Source: Lachnospiraceae bacterium
GTDB taxonomy: Bacteria > Bacillota > Clostridia > Lachnospirales > Lachnospiraceae
NCBI GenBank assembly: GCA_022774505.1
Contig: JALFLW010000034.1
Location: forward strand, 1 to 57,421
DNA: 57,421 nucleotides
Reading direction: 5' to 3'
Part shown: in pieces, positions 45,085 to 52,157 of the stretch
How positions within the stretch are numbered: position 1 is the first letter of the stretch
How the letters are laid out: each line of letters opens with the position of its first letter
Notes under the pieces: generated by a model
Database searches by the model: none
What the model saw: only the letters and a program-made list of their open reading frames with translations
What the model was told of the DNA's origin: nothing
Program-made: the position numbers and the translations under genes

Positions 45085-46809
45085 CTACATATACTTCAGG
45101 ATCATGTCCCATACATCCGATTCCTCCAGGCCAAGCTTCCAAAATGCATAACCTGCCGTTTTTTTATCAGAAACTACTTTCATCTTTTCCTCCAGAGATG
45201 TCTGATCCTCCAGCCACATTTTATGAACGACCCCGTCCTTCGTATATTCACCATAATTCATTCCGGTGGCATCATCCCATTTAAACTTCACACCGGCATC
45301 TGTCATATTTTCCTTTGCGTAATGCATGCCATACGCCTCGGAGTTTAATTTCACTTTTCCATTCTTTGTCGTTTCCTTCCACAATCTGCTGTAAAAAGGA
45401 AGAGCGATTATCGTCTGAGCCGCCGGCACCTCTTTTAATGTATTCTCGGTAGATTTTTTAATATAATTTAAGGAAGAGACAGGTCCTGCTTCTTTGGACC
45501 CGGCATAATACTCATCATACGCCATGGTGATCACATAATCAGCCACCGCTGCCTGTTCTTTTCGATCATAATATTTAGAATATGAAGTCGGCGGATAATT
45601 ATCAATGGAAAGAACGATACCGTTATTCCGGCACATGATTCCAAGCTCCCGGATAAATTGTATAAAATCATTTCCATTCGCTTTCCTTACATACTCAAAA
45701 TCTATATTAAGCCCGTCCAGACTATATTTGATCGCCTCAGCGATCAGATTTTTTTCTAGTTTCTGTCTGGTCGTTGTCCGTTCTAATACCTTACCTATCT
45801 TGCTGTCTTTGCCAAAATCATTACAAACAGCCCAGATTTCCACTCCAAGTCCTCTCGCTCTGGATACATATTCATCACTTGCCAGAGAGGTGATCTCTCC
45901 ATGATTCCCTGAAACAGTAAACCAGGTAGGTGCAACCACATTGACTCCCTTGGCAGCATTTAGCAGGTTCAATATTCCTTCATTCGCTGCACTTGATGTC
46001 ACCTGATGCCATACAAGGTTTACCTTACCGTCCTTCAAAATATGGGAATACTGTTCCGGCTTGAAGTCTGTGGTATACTCTGACTGATATATCTCACCTA
46101 TATCCTTCTTTCTTATATATCCTACCACACCATCAGCCGACATCACCTTATCAAAAGAATCCGCAGCCTTATTCTCCTTTGAGTCAGATTCCTTTCCCTG
46201 CTCCAGAATGTGTACCTCATCACCCTCATTCAGCTTTACAAGAATATCACTCTTAATACTTTGTTTGTAGCGTATCTTCGCTTTCTTTTTTGCCTTGGCA
46301 AAATCTTCCTTTTCATTATAACGATATGTGATAACGACCCTGTCCGGTTTTTCATATTTCTTATAATCCAATGCGGAATAATCCTTAACATAATCTAAGG
46401 CAATATAGGCACTGTTTCCCTGAACTTTAACAATAGGATATTCCTTGGATGCTTTACTTTTATTTGTATAATAATCTGTACTGTCCGCTGCTGCAGATAT
46501 CACAGCAGTAGAAGTGGTATACAACAGCAGATTCTCCTTGGAGTCCCAGTAAAAGCGAGAATTCAGATAATCATGCACCATATTAAAATCCACATATATC
46601 TCTCCATTTTCATAAAGAGCTTTTGTATCATAAATCTCATCCTGAAGAATTACCTGCATTTCTCCCTTAGAAACCTTAAAATAATCTGTCAGTGCCATTT
46701 CCCTGCTGCTTGGCATATATCTTTTTACCAGCAATGCAGCTACAACGATCAAAACAGCCAGAACAAGAAGTCCCGCAAACGGAATGATTAATTTGTTTTG
46801 TTTTTTCAT
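45085..46809 (-). CDS. Membrane-anchored GH18 protein with SH3-like domain
   Basis: The 574 residues run in the following order. An N-terminal membrane anchor (~8-30) comes first, then a Cu-amine-oxidase-N-like stretch (VDFNMVHDYLNSRFYWDSKENLLLY, ~60-180). An SH3-like domain follows (~200-265, LNEGDEVHILEQG to GVVGYIRKKDIG). The C-terminal GH18 barrel has the catalytic signature DGLNIDFEY and the TMAYDEYYAG and FYSRLWKE strands. Related proteins (SleL/YaaH/YvbX) degrade or remodel spore peptidoglycan, so a cortex or wall role is inferred. The start MKKQNK has AAGGGG upstream. It heads the cwlD-sua5-ywlE-rpiB series (66-base gap). Confidence 0.88.
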   Translation of the reverse strand: MKKQNKLIIPFAGLLVLAVLIVVAALLVKRYMPSSREMALTDYFKVSKGEMQVILQDEIYDTKALYENGEIYVDFNMVHDYLNSRFYWDSKENLLLYTTSTAVISAAADSTDYYTNKSKASKEYPIVKVQGNSAYIALDYVKDYSALDYKKYEKPDRVVITYRYNEKEDFAKAKKKAKIRYKQSIKSDILVKLNEGDEVHILEQGKESDSKENKAADSFDKVMSADGVVGYIRKKDIGEIYQSEYTTDFKPEQYSHILKDGKVNLVWHQVTSSAANEGILNLLNAAKGVNVVAPTWFTVSGNHGEITSLASDEYVSRARGLGVEIWAVCNDFGKDSKIGKVLERTTTRQKLEKNLIAEAIKYSLDGLNIDFEYVRKANGNDFIQFIRELGIMCRNNGIVLSIDNYPPTSYSKYYDRKEQAAVADYVITMAYDEYYAGSKEAGPVSSLNYIKKSTENTLKEVPAAQTIIALPFYSRLWKETTKNGKVKLNSEAYGMHYAKENMTDAGVKFKWDDATGMNYGEYTKDGVVHKMWLEDQTSLEEKMKVVSDKKTAGYAFWKLGLEESDVWDMILKYM

Positions 46810-47162
46810 CAATCTGTACCCCTTTTCTATTGAACTGATATTCATATAAAAATTCTACTCAGATTTTCCTTACACAACACGAAGTATATTACCATGCTCT
46901 GTATAAATGTATACTTATCTAAAGTATATCACTATTTACGTTTACAATCAATCCTTCGAAAAGCCAGCTCTTTATATAATTCCCGGCTCTCTGTTCCAAC
47001 CATTGTGCCATACTCTTTCCCCTGTCAATCCACCTTTATTTGCAACAAAGGCATGCCAATTCTCCTCTCCCGGGCCAACGGTTTCACAGATTGCATGCCT
47101 TTTGCATTATTTGATTAGGTAGATTCACATTCTATGACATACTCTGCCATATACCTGTATCG
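46810..47162. other. Intergenic region with a long imperfect hairpin
   Basis: This stretch between two minus-strand genes carries a hairpin (about 47041-47060 with 47090-47106; core GGCATGC/GCATGCC, extended through AAAGG and TGCAA with two bulges). Its loop contains CCCGGG. A second inverted repeat, ATACTT-ATCT-AAAGTAT, lies near 46912-46928. Short frames on either strand look like chance. It may be a leader RNA of the GH18 gene, a decayed gene or a repeat. Confidence 0.45.
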
Positions 47163-47393
47163 TCAGACTTGATCCAAGTGATCAAAGTCAAGCTGCCTGA
47201 TCCGGCCATTCTGATCTCCAACATAACTTTTCATATAATAGGCATCCTCCATCACCTGATAAAGCTGCCCTGTCTCTGCCAGAGTATATGGCTTACCATC
47301 AACGCAGACACCATAGCCGGCAGCTTCTGCCTGCTCCATCTCCGTCAATATCCAAGAATACATCTGTTCCTTTAAATCACCTGTCCTATTCAA
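47163..47393 (-). CDS. Small hypothetical protein following a micro-ORF
   Basis: A soluble 76-residue acidic protein, no family recognised (TGDLKEQMYSWILTEMEQAE, then GKPYTLAETGQLYQVMEDAY). Start choice: AGGAGG lies eight bases before a TTG at 47393, but only two before the GTG of the slightly longer frame, so TTG is preferred. It lies 77 bases downstream of the 23-codon ORF and probably shares its promoter at 47590-47619. No terminator is evident after it. Confidence 0.6.
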   Translation of the reverse strand: MNRTGDLKEQMYSWILTEMEQAEAAGYGVCVDGKPYTLAETGQLYQVMEDAYYMKSYVGDQNGRIRQLDFDHLDQV

Positions 47394-47470
47394 TAACACA
47401 CCCTCCTATTATACGGATAATACGGAAGTACATTTTGTGATACGCTCTCCTCCATTATCCGACCTGATCT

Positions 47471-47542
47471 CTATTTACTGCTGACCGGAGAAAATCCACC
47501 CTTCATACGCCGGAACCGTGTCTTATCCATCTGACTTTTCAT
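47471..47542 (-). CDS. 23-residue micro-ORF with strong expression signals
   Basis: The frame reads MKSQMDKTRFRRMKGG followed by FSPVSSK and TAG. It has AAAGGAGG five bases ahead of the ATG and a near-consensus promoter (TTGTCA-N18-TATAAT) only ~45 bases upstream, so the transcript appears dedicated to it. The peptide is basic (about seven Lys/Arg against one Asp), with a GG near two-thirds of its length. It could be a signalling or processed peptide, a leader peptide for the 76-residue gene, or a small regulatory protein. It was found by reading the spacer by hand. Confidence 0.55.
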   Translation of the reverse strand: MKSQMDKTRFRRMKGGFSPVSSK

Positions 47543-47589
47543 AAAAACCTCCTTTCTTTTTTCTTTCAGGTTTCTTTCTCCTGCCATCA

Positions 47590-47619
47590 ATTATACGCTA
47601 CGAAAAACGGCTCTGACAA
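47590..47619 (-). promoter_or_regulatory. Promoter of the micro-ORF transcript
   Basis: On the minus strand, TTGTCA (47614-47619), an 18-base spacer and a perfect TATAAT (47590-47595) are present. Confidence 0.7.
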
Positions 47620-47802
47620 CCCTGAAAATGGGAATTTGACGCCGAATTATCTATTGAATTTTTATCTATTTTCACCATAAGATCGTACAAAAAATCAGTT
47701 TTTAATCAGTTTTCATTTTAAAATAACAGAAATTAGAAAACAGTCAAAAAAATACCAGTATTTTCTGGCACATTTTCACAAAAAATAAAGAGTAACCCAA
47801 AA

Positions 47803-47831
47803 TTGACTTATGCGTAAGAATATTCTATAAT
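47803..47831 (+). promoter_or_regulatory. SigA promoter of mecA
   Basis: TTGACT (47803-47808), a 17-base spacer and a perfect TATAAT (47826-47831) lie ~50 bases ahead of mecA. Confidence 0.8.
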
Positions 47832-47837
47832 CAGACT

Positions 47838-47860
47838 AACAATAAAGAGACTTTATTGTT
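47838..47860 (+). other. 5'-end hairpin of the mecA mRNA
   Basis: Perfect 10-bp arms AACAATAAAG and CTTTATTGTT with an AGA loop begin about where transcription should start, just before the ribosome site GAAAGGAAG. It is likely an mRNA stabiliser or a protein-binding site. Confidence 0.6.
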
Positions 47861-47882
47861 CTAACAGAAAGGAAGTGAGCCT

Positions 47883-48698
47883 ATGCGTATTGAAAAGATT
47901 AATGACCATCAGATTCGCTGTACCCTTAATCAAAAGGATCTGAGCGACCGTGAGCTTCGGATCAGCGAGCTTGCTTATGGAAGCGAGAAAGCAAAGGCTC
48001 TTTTTCGTGACATGATGCAGCAGGCATCTTATGAATTTGGATTTGAAGCTGATGATATCCCTCTTATGGTTGAGGCGATTCCTATGTATCCCGACAGTCT
48101 TGTTCTTGTGATCACAAAGGTCGATGATCCGGATGAACTGGATACCAGATTCTCCCATTTTACCGATGATGACTCTGATTTCGACAACCCGGATGATAAT
48201 GTATTTACCATCGATGATGACTTTTCTGGTGAAGATCTGTTTGACAGCGACATTATCCTGGAATCTCCTTCGGAAACATCCGAAGTTTCCCCATCAGAGG
48301 CTTCTTCCACAGGTAATGATCCTTCCGATGGAGACTTCATTTCTCTGTCTGAGGCACTTGGTATGGAACACCGTCCAAAGACAAAGGACTATACTGCCAG
48401 CCATGATGTGATCAAGATTTTCTCATTTCAGAGTCTCCGGGATCTCACAAGCCTTGCGGAATACCTTGTATATACGTATCACGGATCCAATACCGTTTAT
48501 AAAGATGAAAAGTCTGGTTTATATTATCTAATTGCCCATAAAACAGAACATAGTCCGGAAGAATTTAATAAAATCTGTAATATCATAGGAGAATATGGCA
48601 AACCTGTACACAATATGTATGCCAGCCATTCTTATTACGAGGAACATTATGAGCCTTTGATCCAGGAGCATGCTTTGCAGGTACTGGCGAGTCTATAA
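47883..48698 (+). CDS. mecA: Adaptor protein MecA
   Basis: MecA brings substrates to the ClpC-ClpP protease and activates ClpC; in Bacillus it controls competence and other regulators. The 271 residues contain the N-terminal substrate-binding region (MRIEKINDHQIRCTLNQKDL, FRDMMQQASYEFGFEADDIP), a long acidic Ser/Asp-rich linker (~95-165), and the C-terminal ClpC-binding domain (DVIKIFSFQSLRDLTSLAEY, SGLYYLIAHK, EYGKPV). The start follows AAAGGAAG. It has its own promoter with a 5' hairpin. A structured repeat follows the stop. Confidence 0.92.
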   Translation: MRIEKINDHQIRCTLNQKDLSDRELRISELAYGSEKAKALFRDMMQQASYEFGFEADDIPLMVEAIPMYPDSLVLVITKVDDPDELDTRFSHFTDDDSDFDNPDDNVFTIDDDFSGEDLFDSDIILESPSETSEVSPSEASSTGNDPSDGDFISLSEALGMEHRPKTKDYTASHDVIKIFSFQSLRDLTSLAEYLVYTYHGSNTVYKDEKSGLYYLIAHKTEHSPEEFNKICNIIGEYGKPVHNMYASHSYYEEHYEPLIQEHALQVLASL

Positions 48699-48718
48699 CG
48701 AAATATCTTGATAAAAAA

Positions 48719-48799
48719 GGGAAAAACCAGCGTTTTTCCCTCCAAGAATTGCTTCGCAATTCTCGTTGGCTTCCCTCTACGTTACGAGCATTTTCTTAT
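48719..48799 (+). repeat. Structured intergenic repeat, copy 1
   Basis: The hairpin GGGAAAAAC/GTTTTTCCC is followed by a second, GAATTGC-TTC-GCAATTC, then CTCGTTGGCTT and a CTCTA-GTTA-CATTTTC tail. Copy 2 at 49938-50016 has the same order, and its first stem is changed in step on both arms (GGGC/GCCC), so the pairing is kept. Confidence 0.65.
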
Positions 48800-48805
48800 A
48801 CACTA

Positions 48806-48843
48806 AAAAGGGGCTGTCCTGTTTTTTCAGGACAGCCCCTTCT
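48806..48843 (-). terminator. GC-rich hairpin after repeat copy 1
   Basis: The stem AAGGGGCTGTCCTG / CAGGACAGCCCCTT has its T-run on the minus strand (CCCCTTTTT). No minus-strand gene is known just to the right, so it either ends an unseen antisense transcript or came along with the repeat. Confidence 0.55.
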
Positions 48844-49078
48844 AAATATGTCAAAATATCCGTCAATTCTGTCATGTCATGGCACAACTTTGCAAAATCT
48901 GTTATATTTATTACATCACAAAATCTTAAAGCACGACGTGCGACAGATGCAAAGCATCCGGATTTTGGAGTTTTTATTTCACAAATCCGCAACGCAAGGG
49001 AGCTTGTTCACTTGTGCAGAATGGAGTATCCGGATTTTGAAATTATTATCCCAAAAAACACATAAGGAGGGAATCAAA

Positions 49079-49924
49079 ATGAAATCAAAGAACCGATCAA
49101 CAAACATCAAAAAAACTTTTAAAAGGGGCCTTACCCTCTGCGGAATCCTAAGTATATTGCTTATGCTGCCCGCTGTATTTTCGACTTCTTCAAAAGCAGC
49201 CGGAAAGTATAAAACATTTGATATTTTATCCGGCAGCCAGAAGCATACCGTAAATGGATCCGTGATTTCTGCAAACCATGTCAACACGGCTGAAATGGAC
49301 CTGGGCGGCATGCCTATACAATGTGAGTACTATAAACTCAGAGTGATCCGAAACAAAATCTCCACGGTCATCACAAGCAGAGCCTATGGACCTTATATAA
49401 CAAATGGTCAGATTATTTATTATTCGCAGCTTAGCAAAAGATCAACAACCTGTACGATTTACCGATACAATCTAAAGAATAACTCCAGAGAAAAAATGGC
49501 TGCCGGTGAGCTTGCCAGATGCTATGACTTCTCCGGTAAATACCTCATTTACGGTTTTCATATAGATGCTTCTCCTAACGGACTGCTGCTTAATGATACA
49601 AGAAGCATCAATATATCAACGAAAAAATCACATAAATTATCCCCTATATTAGATAGATATATATTTAAAAAATATATCGTCGGACAAGATTATGTGCCGG
49701 CTGGGGCTGATGATGCCATCTACAGCTATCGTATCAACGGTACGGGCAAAAAGAAAATCGGAACCGGATATATGATATGCCGGAAAAACGGTCGTATCTA
49801 CTACCGTCAAAAGAAGGGATCAGGAAAAATAACGATCTACTCCTGCAAACCGGATGGAAGTGATACACGCACGGAAAACAGATCAAGTATTCCTGATAAA
49901 TACAGCGATTATATCAACTGGTAA
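49079..49924 (+). CDS. Secreted beta-propeller-like protein (DUF5050-like)
   Basis: This 281-residue protein has a basic N-terminus and a signal peptide (KRGLTLCGILSILLMLPAVF, cleavage near SKAAG). The mature part consists of repeating YxxxRxN-type beta strands (TCTIYRYNLKNNSREKMAAG, AIYSYRINGTGKKKIGTG, ITIYSCKPDGSDTR), the pattern of DUF5050/propeller sensor domains. Only about three or four blades are seen. The start is set by AAGGAGG nine bases ahead; the longer open frame to the left crosses the intergenic repeat and is spurious. It is flanked by two copies of the structured repeat, hinting at insertion as a unit. The role is unknown. Confidence 0.75.
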   Translation: MKSKNRSTNIKKTFKRGLTLCGILSILLMLPAVFSTSSKAAGKYKTFDILSGSQKHTVNGSVISANHVNTAEMDLGGMPIQCEYYKLRVIRNKISTVITSRAYGPYITNGQIIYYSQLSKRSTTCTIYRYNLKNNSREKMAAGELARCYDFSGKYLIYGFHIDASPNGLLLNDTRSINISTKKSHKLSPILDRYIFKKYIVGQDYVPAGADDAIYSYRINGTGKKKIGTGYMICRKNGRIYYRQKKGSGKITIYSCKPDGSDTRTENRSSIPDKYSDYINW

Positions 49925-49937
49925 GTATACTAATACA

Positions 49938-50016
49938 GGGCATAAACAGCGTTTTGCCCTCTGGGAATTGCTTCGCAATCCTCGTTGGCTTTTCTCTATG
50001 TTATGTACATTTTCAC
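49938..50016 (+). repeat. Structured intergenic repeat, copy 2
   Basis: It matches copy 1 in order and most positions (GAATTGCTTCGCAAT, CTCGTTGGCTT, CTCTA-GTTA-CATTTTC). The first hairpin is GGGCATAAAC/GTTTTGCCC, i.e. compensatory G-C for A-T plus one bulged base. A GC-rich hairpin follows here too. Confidence 0.65.
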
Positions 50017-50019
50017 CAC

Positions 50020-50056
50020 AAAAAAGAGGCGGTCTGGTGCAGCAGACCGCCTCTTC
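50020..50056 (-). terminator. Terminator of the DUF1858 gene
   Basis: The stem GAGGCGGTCTG (50026-50036) / CAGACCGCCTC (50043-50053) has a six-T run on the minus strand, ~45 bases past the DUF1858 stop. Confidence 0.85.
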
Positions 50057-50100
50057 GCTTATTCATTTCATTCCATTAAATGCAAATGTCAAATACAAAA

Positions 50101-50307
50101 TTACTTCTTTGCCAGATAACCATTTACATTTTCGATCAACTCATCTGCATTGAGACCATGAACCATAGCTGCCTCTTCCAGGCTCTCTCCCTGAGATGCC
50201 GGACAGCCTACACAATGCATTCCGGATGCCATCAATACAGCAGCAATGCCCGGATCGATCTGAAGCATATCACTAATGATCATATCTTTATTTACTCTTG
50301 CGTCCAT
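50101..50307 (-). CDS. DUF1858 domain protein
   Basis: This 68-residue protein (KDMIISDMLQIDPGIAAVLM, ASGMHCVGCPASQGESLEEA) matches the DUF1858 pattern. It is a small helical domain with a CxxC motif (CVGC), often found next to hybrid-cluster, ferredoxin or sulfur-carrier genes and thought to bind metal or sulfur. The start MDARVN has GAGG eight bases ahead; the longer frame, 56 residues more, is noise across the ferredoxin terminator. It lies downstream of the ferredoxin gene with a terminator-like hairpin between, so expression could be attenuated. Confidence 0.88.
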   Translation of the reverse strand: MDARVNKDMIISDMLQIDPGIAAVLMASGMHCVGCPASQGESLEEAAMVHGLNADELIENVNGYLAKK

Positions 50308-50353
50308 TTTATAATCCTCTTTTCTTTCTATATTTCTCATTGTTGGTTTTTGA

Positions 50354-50396
50354 AAAGGAAAAGACTGTCCACGGTGAAGCCATCGAGGACAGTCCG
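50354..50396 (-). terminator. Terminator or attenuator between ferredoxin and DUF1858
   Basis: The arms GACTGTCC (50363-50370) and GGACAGTC (50387-50394) are followed on the minus strand by TTTTCCTTTT. Confidence 0.75.
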
Positions 50397-50414
50397 GTAA
50401 TTCATGTGTAATGA

Positions 50415-50585
50415 TTACTCCTCTGAAATAGCTCCAGAAGGACATGTACCAGCACAAGCACCGCAGCTGATGCAAGAATCAGCATCGATCTCATAGTGCT
50501 CTGCACCTTCTGCAATAGCTCCTACAGGACATCCGCCTGCACAAGCGCCACAACTTACACAATCATCTCCAATAACATATGCCAT
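50415..50585 (-). CDS. 2[4Fe-4S] bacterial ferredoxin
   Basis: This 56-residue clostridial-type ferredoxin has two CxxCxxCxxxCP motifs (CVSCGACAGGCP and CISCGACAGTCP) and internal two-fold symmetry. It was found by translating the spacer by hand. AGGAGG lies before the ATG and a clear promoter at 50618-50646. It would carry electrons for pyruvate:ferredoxin oxidoreductase, hydrogenases and Rnf/Bcd-type systems in this fermenter. Confidence 0.95.
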   Translation of the reverse strand: MAYVIGDDCVSCGACAGGCPVGAIAEGAEHYEIDADSCISCGACAGTCPSGAISEE

Positions 50586-50617
50586 TTTAAAAATCCTCCT
50601 TTTCTTAGTATATCCAC

Positions 50618-50646
50618 ATTCTAATACAATTTTCTCTTTTTTACAA
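50618..50646 (-). promoter_or_regulatory. SigA promoter of the ferredoxin gene
   Basis: On the minus strand, TTGTAA (50641-50646), a 17-base spacer and TAGAAT (50618-50623) are present. Confidence 0.65.
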
Positions 50647-50702
50647 GAGGAAAACCTTACTAACTCAATTTTCTCATTTGTATTTATCGAGAAAATTTAT
50701 CA

Positions 50703-51920
50703 TTAGAAATCCACTTCTGTATCATAATAACAGCACTTCAGCAGTTTCTCCATCTCCTCCTGCGATGGCTGGCGCGGATTAGAACCGGTGCAGGCATCCA
50801 AAATCGCATTTGCTGCAATCTCCGGCAGACGCTCTAAGAATACATCTTCCGGTACAAATCCCTCCTCCGCAGGATAACTGTCAGGACCGTAATTCTTTAT
50901 ACAATGTGGTATATTTAATGCGTCGTTCATACCACGAAGATACTTGATAAGAAGCTCCACCTTCTCATCATCATTGTCACCGCCAAGCTTCATGAAATCA
51001 GCGATCTCTCCATACCGCTCCTTCGCTGCCGGATCTTTTGCATTGAATGCAATAACCTTTGGCAGATACATTGCATTGGCTGCACCATGTATGATATGAG
51101 CACCATAATCTGCGAAAGCCGCACCGGTCTTATGTGCCATCGAATGTACAATTCCAAGAAGTGCATTGGAAAATGCCATTCCGGCAAGGCATTGTGCATT
51201 ATGCATATTGTCTCTCTTTTCCATATCCCCTTCATAAGATCCAACCAGATCTCTCTGGATCATCTTGATCGCATGAAGTGCCAGCGGATCTGTATAATCA
51301 CAATTTGCCGTAGACACATATGCCTCTATAGCATGAGTCATGGCATCCATACCGGTATGTGCCACAAGCTTTTTCGGCATCGTCTCCGCAAGCTCCGGAT
51401 CCACGATCGCCACATCCGGTGTGATCTCAAAATCAGCGATCGGATATTTGATTCCCTTCTCATAATCTGTAATGATCGAAAATGCAGTCACCTCTGTTGC
51501 CGTACCTGATGTAGAAGAGATTGCACAGAATTTAGCCTTTGTACGAAGCTTCGGCAAACCAAACACTTTACACATATCCTCAAAAGTCACCTCCGGATAT
51601 TCATATTTGATCCACATAGCTTTTGCTGCGTCGATCGGTGAACCACCACCCATGGCAATGATCCAGTCCGGCTGAAATTCCTGCATCTTTGCTGCACCCT
51701 TCATCACCGTATCTACAGAAGGATCCGGTTCAATGCCCTCGATCAGATCAACCTCCATCCCCGCTTCTTTCAGATAGCCGACCGCCTTATCCAGAAAGCC
51801 GTTTCTCTTCATGGATCCTCCGCCCACACAGATGATCGCCTTCTTGCCTTCAAAGTCCTTCAGAGCCTCCATTGCTCCCTTGCCATGATACAGATCTCTT
51901 GGTAATGTAAACCTCGCCAT
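50703..51920 (-). CDS. Iron-containing alcohol dehydrogenase
   Basis: This 405-residue group III (Fe-dependent) NAD(P)-linked alcohol dehydrogenase resembles the C-terminal half of AdhE and 1,3-propanediol/butanol dehydrogenases. Visible are the nucleotide loop MGGGSPIDAAKAM, the SSTSGTATEVTAF stretch, and metal ligands in HTGMDAMTHAIEAY (Asp and His), IVHSMAHKTGA and HIIHGAANA. It reduces an aldehyde to regenerate NAD during fermentation; the substrate is unclear. AGGAGG precedes the start. The promoter is at 51992-52020. No Rex-type operator was seen. Confidence 0.93.
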   Translation of the reverse strand: MARFTLPRDLYHGKGAMEALKDFEGKKAIICVGGGSMKRNGFLDKAVGYLKEAGMEVDLIEGIEPDPSVDTVMKGAAKMQEFQPDWIIAMGGGSPIDAAKAMWIKYEYPEVTFEDMCKVFGLPKLRTKAKFCAISSTSGTATEVTAFSIITDYEKGIKYPIADFEITPDVAIVDPELAETMPKKLVAHTGMDAMTHAIEAYVSTANCDYTDPLALHAIKMIQRDLVGSYEGDMEKRDNMHNAQCLAGMAFSNALLGIVHSMAHKTGAAFADYGAHIIHGAANAMYLPKVIAFNAKDPAAKERYGEIADFMKLGGDNDDEKVELLIKYLRGMNDALNIPHCIKNYGPDSYPAEEGFVPEDVFLERLPEIAANAILDACTGSNPRQPSQEEMEKLLKCCYYDTEVDF

Positions 51921-51991
51921 AACTATTTACCTCCTTTAGAATCTGACAATTCCATCGATATGATCGATTTGTCGTACAATTTGATGCTTCT

Positions 51992-52020
51992 ATTTTACAC
52001 CTGATGAGATATTTCATCAA
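51992..52020 (-). promoter_or_regulatory. Promoter of the Fe-ADH gene with inverted repeat
   Basis: On the minus strand, TTGATG (52015-52020), a 17-base spacer and TAAAAT (51992-51997) are present. TGATGA/TCATCA arms lie across the -35 and spacer, and an ATCGAT-ATG-ATCGAT repeat lies in the leader. These are possible operator elements. Confidence 0.6.
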
Positions 52021-52090
52021 GAAATAATCATTGGAAATATATGAAAGATTTGTGAAGATATTACCATGAAAAACTTAACAGGAGATTTTA

Positions 52091-52119
52091 TTGAATCCAA
52101 AAATACATTCTGTTAAAAT
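52091..52119 (+). promoter_or_regulatory. SigA promoter of truA
   Basis: TTGAAT (52091-52096), a 17-base spacer and TAAAAT (52114-52119) lie ~40 bases ahead of the start codon. Confidence 0.65.
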
Positions 52120-52157
52120 ACAAATTAAATTATAAAAAAGCAGAGGAAATCTTTATT

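Larger units (their letters stand above)
47543..47882. other. Divergent regulatory spacer between the micro-ORF and mecA
   Basis: This ~340-base AT-rich stretch holds the minus-strand promoter (47590-47619), the plus-strand mecA promoter (47803-47831) and the mecA leader hairpin (47838-47860). Direct repeats such as AATCAGTTTT, twice around 47695-47715, are seen. No further gene was found. Confidence 0.6.
48699..49078. other. Intergenic region with repeat, hairpin and a possible decayed ORF
   Basis: After mecA come the structured repeat (48719-48799) and a GC-rich hairpin (48806-48843). A ~200-base stretch follows with a plus frame from ATG 48874 to 49065 that has no ribosome site. Within it a 12-base word, ATCCGGATTTTG, recurs exactly 72 bases apart (48956 and 49028), so the frame reads HPDFGVFI and later YPDFEIII. 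It could be a decayed or repeated gene fragment; the case for a real gene is weak. Confidence 0.35.

Noticed and set aside
46940-47110. Riboswitch of a known class
   Set aside because: None of the core motifs of the T-box, SAM, cobalamin, FMN, TPP, lysine, c-di-GMP or c-di-AMP classes could be laid on the sequence; kept only as an unexplained structure.
46894-47122. Two overlapping ~70-codon plus frames left of the 76-residue gene
   Set aside because: They have no ribosome site, overlap each other in different frames and cover the hairpin.
48749-49078. 110-residue N-terminal extension of the secreted protein
   Set aside because: It would be translated from the structured repeat and hairpin; the signal peptide and AAGGAGG clearly mark the start at 49079.
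50308-50475. Upstream extension of the DUF1858 frame
   Set aside because: It crosses the ferredoxin terminator and the ferredoxin coding sequence in the wrong frame; the start at 50307 has its own ribosome site.
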